DNA of 19,369 nucleotides, from positions 1 to 19,369 of the forward strand of contig JAJZEG010000275.1 in NCBI GenBank assembly GCA_021828605.1, in the 5' to 3' direction. Position 1 is the stretch's first letter; each line of letters begins with the position of its first letter. The position numbers were made by a program, and so were the translations under genes. Positions 7,895 through 15,119 of the stretch are shown here, piece after piece. This DNA comes from Pseudomonadota bacterium. GTDB lineage: Bacteria > Pseudomonadota > Alphaproteobacteria > Acetobacterales > Acetobacteraceae. The notes below the pieces were generated by a model. It ran no database searches. It saw only the letters and a list, made by a program, of their open reading frames with translations, and had not been told where the DNA came from.

Positions 7895-8382
7895 GGGGTC
7901 AGGATGTGGCGGGAAAATCGGCCCCTGTCGAGGGTGCGCGGCAATACGGCGCGCGGGGAATTGGCGCGTTATTGGCGCCGGTGGTGCGCCCGGTTTTGCG
8001 CGCGCGCGGCCCGGCCTTGGCCTCGGTGTTGGAGGATTGGGAGGCGTTGGTGGGTCCGGCGCTGGCGGCGCGTTGCCAGCCGGTGAAGCTGGGTGCAGGG
8101 AGTTTGACCCTGGCCTGTGCCGGGCCCGATGCGTTGGAATTGCAGCATCGGGCACCGGCGCTGATTGAGCGGATCAATCAGGGGTTGGGGGGTGCGCCGG
8201 TGGTGCGGTTGAAATTTGTCGCCTCGGCGATCAGTGCGGCGCCGCAGCGGGTGGCTTTGCGCGCGGAGCCGCCGCCGCCGCCGCTGGATGGCTCATTGGA
8301 CGCGGCTTTGGCGCGGCTGCGTTGGCACGTGACGCAGGCGAGTGACAAAAGGCGGGCGGGTGACAAAAGGCGGGCTGGCTGA
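7876..8382 (+). CDS. DciA-like (DUF721) protein
   Basis: A 168-residue DUF721 protein. Family members include DciA, which helps load the DnaB replicative helicase in bacteria lacking DnaC or DnaI. The conserved region is about residues 27-120: R-G-I-G-A-L-L-A-P-V-V-R-P-V-L, then L-E-D-W-E-A-L-V-G-P-A-L-A-A-R-C-Q-P, and L-E-L-Q-H-R-A-P-A-L-I-E-R-I-N. The C-terminal half is low complexity (PPPPP near 136) and ends in a tandem repeat (SDKRRAGDKRRAG). Divergence from mutY is the usual alphaproteobacterial context. The ATG at 7876 is used; a GTG at 7906 is possible. The last 90 bases overlap the convergent GGDEF-EAL gene. Cellular role is inferred from the family. Confidence 0.82.
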   Translation: MTGLRSRGQDVAGKSAPVEGARQYGARGIGALLAPVVRPVLRARGPALASVLEDWEALVGPALAARCQPVKLGAGSLTLACAGPDALELQHRAPALIERINQGLGGAPVVRLKFVASAISAAPQRVALRAEPPPPPLDGSLDAALARLRWHVTQASDKRRAGDKRRAG

Positions 8383-11100
8383 AGCATGTTGTGCGGTGAC
8401 GGCGGTGGCAAGCTGACGGCGCACCGCGTCCGCTAAGGATTGCAAGCGCGCTATGTCAGGGTTTGGGTGATCGATGCAGTCCATCAAAGCGGTATAATTT
8501 TGCCCAAGCTCGCTGTGGGTAAGGCGGTTTTCAACGAGGTACGGCAGGATCGAGAGCGGGCCGTACCGTTGTAAATAGGAGCGCAACGAAATATCGCGTG
8601 GCGCGAACGCCATGACCCGCAGCCAGCGTGCATGCAGGGCGAAGGCGCCGAGCAAGGTGCGCGGTGGGCCTTTGATCGGCCTTGGTCGTGGCGCGTTGAG
8701 CCACGCGCACAAAGCGGTTTCGGCCAAAGGCGGTGCGATGATGCCGCCATGGGCGAGCGGCACGCCAAGGATGCGCAGTACTTCCAGCATATCCGTTGTT
8801 TCGACACCAGCGACGCCGACATGGATCGACAGAATAGTGCTCATGGAGAGCAAATCCGCGAGGAGCATGATGTCGTTGGGTTCGGCGCAGATATCCGCCA
8901 GGAATGATTTGTCGATATTGACGAAATTAATCGGCAGGCGCTGCACGCGGCGGCTGTTGGAAAACTCGATGCCAAGATTATTGAGCGCGATTTTGGCGCC
9001 GGTGGCGCGCAGGGCGCTGAGATGATGGCGCGCGGCCTGTAAATCCTGGAAAATATGGCCGTCGGTGATTTCAACGATGATGCGGCTCGGCTGGATGTTG
9101 GATTCGGTGATCAGTGTCGCGAATTGGGGGGTAACCGAGCCCTTGATAATCACCTCCGCATCGAGATTGACGGCGAGGTTGAGCTTCTGACCAGCCCGAT
9201 CCAGGCGACGCAGGCAGGCCAGCCCCGCGCGTAAGCCGGCCTCAAACAGGGTCAGTCGGTCCGCAGGGGGTAAGCCGTCAAGAAAATTGTGGGCGTCCAG
9301 GAGCTTTTTGCCATCGCGTAGCCGGGGTTGGGTGATGATGGCGATTGGGGCGTTGTTATGCGTGGTGATCACTGGCTCAAATAGAAACGCGATTTGGTTG
9401 GTCGCGATCAGGCGGCTGTGATGGGACTGGGCGGTGTCAGGCCCGTTAAGTCCGGAATAGAGCGACCAGAATTTTTTGCGGGTGGCTTTGGTGTATTTGG
9501 CGCTGTACAAAGCGATGTCCGCATGGCGGACCAGCGTATCGGCTTCTGATGGATCGGCGGGATGCAGCGTCAGGCCGAGGCTGGCGGTCATGGTGATGGT
9601 TTCGCCGGTTTCCAGCGTGATCGGCGCGATAATTGCGCTGTGCAGCCGTTTGCAAAATTGCTCGATGGCGGTGCTGTCCGGGAGGTCATGGATGATTAAG
9701 GCGAATTCGTCTCCGCCGAGGCGCGCGATGAAATCGCGATCACGCAAAATGTGGCGCAAGCGTTTGGCGAGGTAGCGCAGCACATGATCGCCTGCGGCAT
9801 GGCCGAACCGGTCGTTAATCGGCTTAAAGCCATCAAGATCGAGCATGCCAATGCCGATGGTGTTGCCGGTGGATTGTATTGTCCGGATCGCAGCGGGGAG
9901 GGCTTCTTCGAAGGCGCGGCGATTGGGCAGAAGGGTCAGCGCGTCGTGCCGGGCGATATGGCTTTGGGTTTCGCGTTCGGCGCGCAACGCGGCTTTGACC
10001 TCGAGATCATCGAGCGTGCGCCCGATGGTGCGGGCGAGCTGTTCGGCCAGCCGTTGCGTTTCCAGATCCATGACCGCAATGTCGCTGGAGACCACGAATA
10101 AAATTGCGTGAAGCCGCGCACCCTTGCGGATTGGCACAGCGGCGGCGGACTGCCAACCGCCGCGCGCGGCGATGGAGCGCCATTTGCGGAGTTTAAGCAG
10201 GGAGGCATAGCCGTTGGCGGTTTGGATGGTGCCCGATTTCCAGGCCCGAACGCCAAGCAATTGTTGGTCGCTGTTATCAGAGACCGATTGGCGCAGGCGG
10301 CGCACCCCTTCGGCATCCAGCCCGGCGGCGATGCGATAGGCGAACATGCCGCGTTCATCGACGCTGCCGATGGCAACGGCGGTGAATAAGCCAGTTTCAG
10401 TGAGGCGTTGGCAGATCATCCGCAAGGCGCCATCGGCACTGTCCGCGTCAAGCAGGGTTTCTGAGCCGATCAGCAGGGTATCGAGCAAGCGTTTTGAGCG
10501 TTGCAACGCGTGATGGCGAATCCGATTTTCAATCGCGGTGCCGATGATGACGCCGAACTCGGACAGTTCGCAGACCGACCAGTGTTCCTTAAAAAAGCCA
10601 GGCGCGCTGCTATACATCATTAAGAGGCGGTGCGGGCCGTCCTGGCCGGATAAAGGCAGGCTCACGCATGAGCGTAACCCGTATTTTTCGAGGTCCTGGT
10701 GCCAGGGTCGGAGGGATAGATCCTGCTGCACGTCGTGTGAAAAAGCGGGCTCCCTATTGTACCAGGCTCGGCCTGCGGGCGATTGCAGTTTGGCGGCGCG
10801 TCGTAAGTCGATCATGCGGGCTGGTTCCTGTAGTACCGGCATGTTCGGCGCGTACATCGCCTCGGGGATCAATAATTCATCATCATTCGGGCGCCCGATC
10901 CAGGCGCCGCTTACGCCGGGCAGGGTGCAGAGCATTTTGACCAAATTATTCATGAACGCCAACGGATCCGACGCCGTGGCCAGAAATTGATCGAACCCGC
11001 CTAACGCGCGCCAAGGCGGGCCTTGCGCCTGCGCCTGCGCTTGGGCGCTGGGCGGCGGGTCGTGGCTTGGTCGATCCGACATGGTGAGGCGTGGTATCAT
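8293..11100 (-). CDS. GAF-GAF-GGDEF-EAL protein, probable diguanylate cyclase with degenerate EAL
   Basis: A 935-residue cytoplasmic c-di-GMP signalling protein with no membrane segment. Order: Gln/Ala/Pro-rich N-terminus, GAF-like sensor regions (about 35-185 and 205-360), GGDEF (about 375-540), EAL-like (about 550-790), then about 145 residues I cannot assign. The cyclase looks active: signature GGDEF at 462-466, metal-binding L-D-L-D-G-F-K-P-I-N-D, and an inhibitory I-site RDRD five residues before the signature. The EAL domain has lost its signature (TQP at 590-592 in place of EAL) and the paired Asp (NN at 707-708 in NNLGIE, where DDFGTG is usual), so phosphodiesterase activity is unlikely. 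The ATG at 11100 has an AAGGAG before it, unlike the in-frame ATG at 11118. The C-terminus overlaps dciA by 90 bases. Confidence 0.92.
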   Translation of the reverse strand: MIPRLTMSDRPSHDPPPSAQAQAQAQGPPWRALGGFDQFLATASDPLAFMNNLVKMLCTLPGVSGAWIGRPNDDELLIPEAMYAPNMPVLQEPARMIDLRRAAKLQSPAGRAWYNREPAFSHDVQQDLSLRPWHQDLEKYGLRSCVSLPLSGQDGPHRLLMMYSSAPGFFKEHWSVCELSEFGVIIGTAIENRIRHHALQRSKRLLDTLLIGSETLLDADSADGALRMICQRLTETGLFTAVAIGSVDERGMFAYRIAAGLDAEGVRRLRQSVSDNSDQQLLGVRAWKSGTIQTANGYASLLKLRKWRSIAARGGWQSAAAVPIRKGARLHAILFVVSSDIAVMDLETQRLAEQLARTIGRTLDDLEVKAALRAERETQSHIARHDALTLLPNRRAFEEALPAAIRTIQSTGNTIGIGMLDLDGFKPINDRFGHAAGDHVLRYLAKRLRHILRDRDFIARLGGDEFALIIHDLPDSTAIEQFCKRLHSAIIAPITLETGETITMTASLGLTLHPADPSEADTLVRHADIALYSAKYTKATRKKFWSLYSGLNGPDTAQSHHSRLIATNQIAFLFEPVITTHNNAPIAIITQPRLRDGKKLLDAHNFLDGLPPADRLTLFEAGLRAGLACLRRLDRAGQKLNLAVNLDAEVIIKGSVTPQFATLITESNIQPSRIIVEITDGHIFQDLQAARHHLSALRATGAKIALNNLGIEFSNSRRVQRLPINFVNIDKSFLADICAEPNDIMLLADLLSMSTILSIHVGVAGVETTDMLEVLRILGVPLAHGGIIAPPLAETALCAWLNAPRPRPIKGPPRTLLGAFALHARWLRVMAFAPRDISLRSYLQRYGPLSILPYLVENRLTHSELGQNYTALMDCIDHPNPDIARLQSLADAVRRQLATAVTAQHASASPPFVTRPPFVTRLRHVPTQPRQSRVQ
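8342..8377. repeat. 18-bp tandem direct repeat in overlapping gene ends
   Basis: Two units of GTGACAAAAGGCGGGCGG lie back to back (8342-8359 and 8360-8377) and differ only at the 17th base (G versus T). The unit is a multiple of three, so copy-number change keeps both overlapping reading frames open. It encodes a repeated DKRRAG in the DciA-like protein and a repeated PPFVTR in the GGDEF-EAL protein on the opposite strand. Confidence 0.95.
11024..11041. repeat. Hexanucleotide repeat in the N-terminus of the GGDEF-EAL gene
   Basis: Three consecutive TGCGCC-like units (the last is TGCGCT) encode an alternating Ala-Gln tract near residues 20-27 of the GGDEF-EAL protein. The unit is 6 bases, so length variation would not shift the frame. 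Confidence 0.75.
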
Positions 11101-11104
11101 GGCG

Positions 11105-11110
11105 CTCCTT
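11105..11110 (-). promoter_or_regulatory. Ribosome binding site deciding the GGDEF-EAL start
   Basis: Read on the - strand, AAGGAG lies 4 bases before the ATG at 11100. The in-frame ATG at 11118 has no comparable purine-rich site, so translation most likely begins at 11100. Confidence 0.72.
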
Positions 11111-11196
11111 TCATTCATTAGGTTTAGCGGGAAAAGATTGATAAATGATTTACGGGGCTAGTGTCGGCGGACGACAGATCGGGGAGAAATTGAAAC

Positions 11197-12150
11197 GTGA
11201 GCGAAATGGAATTGGCGATTGAGGCTTCGGTGGATTATCTGGGGTCGGCTGAGGGGTTGGCTGTGCTGGAGGCCAGTCCCTATTGGCCGAAATGGGATCA
11301 GCCCTGGTGGCATATGCTGCTGCTGCATGAGATGGGCGAGACCGCGCGCATCCCGGCGGTGGCGATCCAGGCGCTGATCGACTCGCTCAATCGCACGCCG
11401 ATCAAAATATTCCCGATTAATCCCGGTGAGATGCCGGACGATGCCGATCCGTGGCGCGATACCGCCTGTCATTGTCAGCTTGGCAATGTCTATCGGGTGC
11501 TGGATGGGTGGGGGGTGGATGTCGAGGCGGCGCTGCCTTGGGTGGACCAGTGGTTTCTGCGCTATCAAATGGCAGATGGCGGGCTGAATTGCGATGAAGC
11601 GGCCTATCGGGTTGCGGATGAATGTCCGAGCTCGATGGTGGGGACGATTGCAGCGTTTGAGGCGCTAACGGCGCGTCATCGTTCGCCCTGGAGCGCGGAT
11701 GAGCGCACGTTTTTGCAAAAGGCGGCGCAGTTTATGATCGAACGGCGGCTGGTGCTGGGCTCAGCCAGTCGGCATAATGCGGCGGAGCGCATTGCCGCGC
11801 AGAATTGGACATCGCTGTGTTTTCCACGATTTTATCAGTATGACGTGCTGCGCGGTCTGAGCGCGCTGGCGGTTTGGGCGGAGCGTTCGGGCGAGCCGAT
11901 CCCGCGCGCGGTGGTCGAGCCGATCCTTGCCGATCTGGATCGCCGTTTTGCCGATGGCGACGTGCGGCCTGAGCGGTTGAGTTGCGTGGGTCATGGCACG
12001 ATCAGCCGCCGCGCCGATGGCAGTTGGGATCATACAATGCGCCCGCCCAGCTCGTTTGCGTTGCTGGATTTGGTACGCAATCAGAACGATGTATCCCCCT
12101 ATCTCAGCCAGGAGTTTGCGGCGACGAAGGCGCGGCTAATGCGCCTCTGA
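11197..12150 (+). CDS. Squalene-cyclase/prenyltransferase-like alpha-alpha toroid protein, function unknown
   Basis: A 317-residue soluble protein resembling the terpenoid cyclase/protein prenyltransferase alpha-alpha toroid fold. The best clue is one QW-like turn: W-F-L-R-Y-Q-M-A-D-G-G-L-N-C-D, with Q124 and D127-G-G129. Trp-rich helices lie at residues 29-45 (PYWPKWDQPWWHMLLLHEMG), and there are S-S-M-V-G-T-I-A-A-F-E-A-L and Y-D-V-L-R-G-L-S-A-L segments, as in stacked toroid helices. It lacks a clear class II cyclase DxDD motif (only PDDADPW) and is about half the length of squalene-hopene cyclase, so catalysis is doubtful. No signal peptide or membrane segment is seen. GTG 11197 has GGGGAG 10 bases upstream; ATG 11206 is an alternative. 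Its stop lies inside the polA 3' end (15-base overlap). It has no obvious pathway partner nearby. Confidence 0.6.
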   Translation: MSEMELAIEASVDYLGSAEGLAVLEASPYWPKWDQPWWHMLLLHEMGETARIPAVAIQALIDSLNRTPIKIFPINPGEMPDDADPWRDTACHCQLGNVYRVLDGWGVDVEAALPWVDQWFLRYQMADGGLNCDEAAYRVADECPSSMVGTIAAFEALTARHRSPWSADERTFLQKAAQFMIERRLVLGSASRHNAAERIAAQNWTSLCFPRFYQYDVLRGLSALAVWAERSGEPIPRAVVEPILADLDRRFADGDVRPERLSCVGHGTISRRADGSWDHTMRPPSSFALLDLVRNQNDVSPYLSQEFAATKARLMRL

Positions 12151-14883
12151 CCAGTTCAGGCCGATCCCGGCTTCAACCACCAGAGGCACGGAGAGAATAG
12201 CTGCTGATTGCATCACCGATTTTGCCAAACTCGCGAGCGCGTTTGCCTGATCCTGCGGAGCTTCGAACACCAGCTCATCATGCACTTGCAGCAAGAGGCG
12301 GGCATTGAGGCCTGAGTGCTGCAAGGCGGCGGGCAGGCGGATCATCGCGCGCTTGATGATGTCGGCGGCACCGCCTTGTAACGGCGCGTTAATCGCCTGG
12401 CGTTCGGCATAGGCGCGGCGGGCGGGGTTTTTGTCGGTGATGCCAGGCACGTAGCAGCGCCGTCCGAACGGGGTTTGCACATAACCATTGATCCGGGCGA
12501 ATTCGATGGTTTGCGTCATATACTGACGAATTTCGGGATAGCGGGCGAAATAGGCATCGATATAGCGTTTGGCCTCATTGTTTTCGATGCTGAGTTGGCG
12601 GGCGAGGCCGAAGGCAGAGATGCCGTAAATGATGCCGAAATTAATCGCTTTCGCGCGCCTGCGGGTGGCGCTATCCATTTGCTCCATCGGCACGCCGAAC
12701 ACTTCCGAGGCGGTGCGCGCATGGATATCCTCGCCGATGGCAAAGCTTTGTTTGAGAGCCGCGATGTTAGCGGTATGGGCAAGCAGGCGCAATTCGATTT
12801 GCGAATAATCGGCGGAAATCAAGGCAAAGCCGGGTGCGGCGATGAAGGTGCGGCGAATCCGGGCACCGGCTTCGGTGCGGATCGGGATATTTTGTAAATT
12901 GGGATCGTTCGAGGACAGCCGTCCGGTCGCGGCGATGGCCTGGGCATAGCTGGTATGGACCCGACCGGTCGCCGGGTCGATCTCGTTCACTAACGCATCG
13001 GCATAGGTTGATTTGAGTTTTTGCAGCTGGCGCCAATCGAGAATCCGCGCAGGTAACGCATGACCGGCTTCGGCGAGCGTCTCCAGCACGCTCGCATCGG
13101 TGCCCCAGGCGCCGGTTTTGGTGCGCTTGCCGCCGGGAAGCCGCATTTCATCGAACAGGATTTCGCCGAGCTGTTTCGGGCTGCCGAGATTAAAAGCATG
13201 GCCAACGAGCTGTTCAATCTCGCGCTGGATTTGATCCATACGGGTGGCGAACTCGGCGGACATATCGACGAGGTCGCGGCGATCAACGCTGATGCCAGCA
13301 CGCTCCATGGCGATCAGCACCGGCACTAACGGGCGTTCGAGTTGCTCATAGAGGGCGAGCGACTGGTTGCTGCGCAGCGTGGGGCGGAGCGAATGCCAAA
13401 GGCGGAGCGTGACGTCGGCATCCTCGGCGGCGTAGGCGGTCGCGCGGTCAAGCGGGATTTCGGCGAAGGACACGCGCGCACGACCGGTGCCGGTGACCTC
13501 ATCGAAACTGATCGGCTTATGGTTGAGATGCAGGACCGATAATTCATCCATGCCATGGCCGTGCGCGCCCGCACTTTGGGCGTACGATATTAACATCGTG
13601 TCATCGAAACTCACGACATCCGGCAAGCCTGCGGCGGCCAGCACATGAATATCGAATTTGGCGTTGTGAAAGATTTTGAGAATGGCCGGATCGGTGAGGA
13701 GGGGTGCGAGTTTTTCATAGACGAGCGCGCGCGGCAGCTGGTCGCCCGCGACATGGCCGAGCGGCAGATACCCAGCCTGGCCAAAGCGCGTGGCGAAGGA
13801 CAGGCCGATCAGGCGGGTATGGCGCGCATCGAGATCGGTGGTTTCGGTATCGATGGCAAAATGGCCAGTGGCTTGGATATCCGCAATCCAGCGATCCAGC
13901 GCTTCGGCTGTGGCAATAGTCTCATACGGGCCGAACAAAATGTTATCAGAACGGGTGGCAGCGTTTGTGGCTTGGGCGGAGAGAAAACTCGGTTGCGTGG
14001 GCGCGCTGGCGGTGAGGCCGGGTGTCGCGCCGAGCCGGTTCAGGATTGATTTGAAACCCTGTGCATCGAGAAATTGCGTGAGAATTGCTTGATCGGTCAG
14101 GCCGGTGGTCAACGCGTCGATGGGGAGCGGTAAGGGAACATCGCGGCGCAGTTCGACCAGAGCCCGCGAACGGCGGGCGGCCTCGGCGTGCTCGATAAGC
14201 GCATCGCGGCGTTTGGATGGTTTCATCGAACCGTTAGCAGCGGCGGCGAGAATGTTATCAAGCGTGCCAAACTCATTGATCAGTTGGGCAGCCCCTTTCG
14301 GCCCGATGCCGGGCACGCCAGGGACGTTATCGACGCTGTCGCCCATCAGGGCCTGCGCATCGATCATCTGCGCCGGGGTGACGCCGAATTTGGCGAATAC
14401 GTCGGCGGGGCCGATCGGGGTGGATTTGATCGGGTCGAGCATCGCGATCCGCTCATCGAGGAGCTGCATCAAATCCTTATCGGAGGAGACGATGGTAACG
14501 GCGCCACCGGTGGCGTGCATGGCGGCGGCGTAGCTCGCGATCAGATCATCGGCCTCGAAGCCTTCCAGCTCGATGGCGGGCACGCCGAAGGCGGCGGTGG
14601 CGTCGCGGATCAGGGCGAATTGCGGGATGAGTTCGGGCGGCGGGTCGGGGCGGTGGGCTTTGTAGTTCGGGTCGATGTCATTGCGAAAAGTGGTGCGCCC
14701 GGCATCAAAAATAACCGCGAGATGGCTGTCGGTATGGTCTTTGAGCAGCCGGGCGAGCATCGCGCAGAACCCATAGACGGCATTGACCGGGGTGCCGTCG
14801 GCCCGGGTCATCGGCGGCAAAGCGTGAAAGGCGCGAAAAATAAACCCCGACCCGTCGATCAGGACCAAACGATGGTCGCTCAA
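12136..14883 (-). CDS. polA: DNA polymerase I
   Basis: A 915-residue DNA polymerase I for Okazaki fragment maturation and repair. The 5'-nuclease domain (about 1-290) begins LVLIDGSGFIFRAFHALPP and has the VSSDKDLMQLL and GDSVDNVPGVPGIGPKGA signatures. The 3'-5' exonuclease is predicted active: D345-T-E347 (Exo I), IFHNAKFDIHVL (Exo II) and YAAEDADVTLRLW (Exo III). Polymerase motif A is ADYSQIELRLLAH with D692; motif B is RRAKAINFGIIYG; motif C is LQVHDELVFEAP. TTG 14883 is chosen: it gives the standard N-terminus and overlaps the stop of the upstream zinc-finger gene (TTGA). The frame stays open upstream to 14997, but that part is Arg-rich shadow. The 3' end overlaps the convergent toroid gene. 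Confidence 0.97.
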   Translation of the reverse strand: MSDHRLVLIDGSGFIFRAFHALPPMTRADGTPVNAVYGFCAMLARLLKDHTDSHLAVIFDAGRTTFRNDIDPNYKAHRPDPPPELIPQFALIRDATAAFGVPAIELEGFEADDLIASYAAAMHATGGAVTIVSSDKDLMQLLDERIAMLDPIKSTPIGPADVFAKFGVTPAQMIDAQALMGDSVDNVPGVPGIGPKGAAQLINEFGTLDNILAAAANGSMKPSKRRDALIEHAEAARRSRALVELRRDVPLPLPIDALTTGLTDQAILTQFLDAQGFKSILNRLGATPGLTASAPTQPSFLSAQATNAATRSDNILFGPYETIATAEALDRWIADIQATGHFAIDTETTDLDARHTRLIGLSFATRFGQAGYLPLGHVAGDQLPRALVYEKLAPLLTDPAILKIFHNAKFDIHVLAAAGLPDVVSFDDTMLISYAQSAGAHGHGMDELSVLHLNHKPISFDEVTGTGRARVSFAEIPLDRATAYAAEDADVTLRLWHSLRPTLRSNQSLALYEQLERPLVPVLIAMERAGISVDRRDLVDMSAEFATRMDQIQREIEQLVGHAFNLGSPKQLGEILFDEMRLPGGKRTKTGAWGTDASVLETLAEAGHALPARILDWRQLQKLKSTYADALVNEIDPATGRVHTSYAQAIAATGRLSSNDPNLQNIPIRTEAGARIRRTFIAAPGFALISADYSQIELRLLAHTANIAALKQSFAIGEDIHARTASEVFGVPMEQMDSATRRRAKAINFGIIYGISAFGLARQLSIENNEAKRYIDAYFARYPEIRQYMTQTIEFARINGYVQTPFGRRCYVPGITDKNPARRAYAERQAINAPLQGGAADIIKRAMIRLPAALQHSGLNARLLLQVHDELVFEAPQDQANALASLAKSVMQSAAILSVPLVVEAGIGLNWSEAH

Positions 14884-15089
14884 GCGGTGGGCTCCGCGAG
14901 CTGGTAGCGCCGCGAACAATAGGGGCAGTCGGTGTGCGCGGCGTTGATGCGCAAATAGACGCGCGGATGGCCGAGCGGGCCATCGCCGCCGTCGCAAGGC
15001 GGGCTGCGGGTGGTGACGGTGATGATTTCAATCGGCTGGCTGCCTTGGCCGGGATGGCCAGGCGCGTCGGGAGTTAAAGACGGGTTCAC
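14880..15089 (-). CDS. CHCC-type zinc-finger domain protein
   Basis: A 69-residue protein of the zf-CHCC family (the fold of mitochondrial complex I subunit NDUFS6). The four predicted zinc ligands are C32, H41, C55 and C58, in P-C-D-G-G-D-G-P-L-G-H-P-R-V-Y-L and T-D-C-P-Y-C-S-R-R-Y. The N-terminal 20 residues are Pro/Gly-rich and probably disordered. The GTG at 15089 has a good ribosome binding site (GAGG at 15095-15098 on the - strand, 5-base spacer). Its stop TGA (14882-14880) overlaps the TTG start of polA, so polA translation is probably coupled to it. The bacterial role is not established; a link to respiratory complex I is inferred from the eukaryotic relative only. Confidence 0.85.
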   Translation of the reverse strand: MNPSLTPDAPGHPGQGSQPIEIITVTTRSPPCDGGDGPLGHPRVYLRINAAHTDCPYCSRRYQLAEPTA

Positions 15090-15094
15090 GAATA

Positions 15095-15098
15095 CCTC
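15095..15098 (-). promoter_or_regulatory. Ribosome binding site of the CHCC zinc-finger gene
   Basis: GAGG on the - strand, with a 5-base spacer before the GTG at 15089. It supports the GTG start of the zinc-finger gene, and through the TTGA overlap it would also set ribosome entry for polA. Confidence 0.6.
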
Positions 15099-15119
15099 AC
15101 TGGGGGATCTAGCGCGACT

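Noticed and set aside
7895..8155. N-terminal extension of mutY upstream to 8155
   Set aside because: The extra 87 codons are Pro/Arg-rich, lie entirely opposite dciA, and exceed the normal MutY length.
11138..11164. Possible promoter TTGATA with TAGTGT upstream of the toroid gene
   Set aside because: The spacer is only 15 bases and the -10 match is poor; not strong enough to annotate.
14188..14907. + strand open frame of 239 codons opposite the polA 5'-nuclease region
   Set aside because: Antisense shadow of polA, which shows a complete nuclease domain on the - strand.
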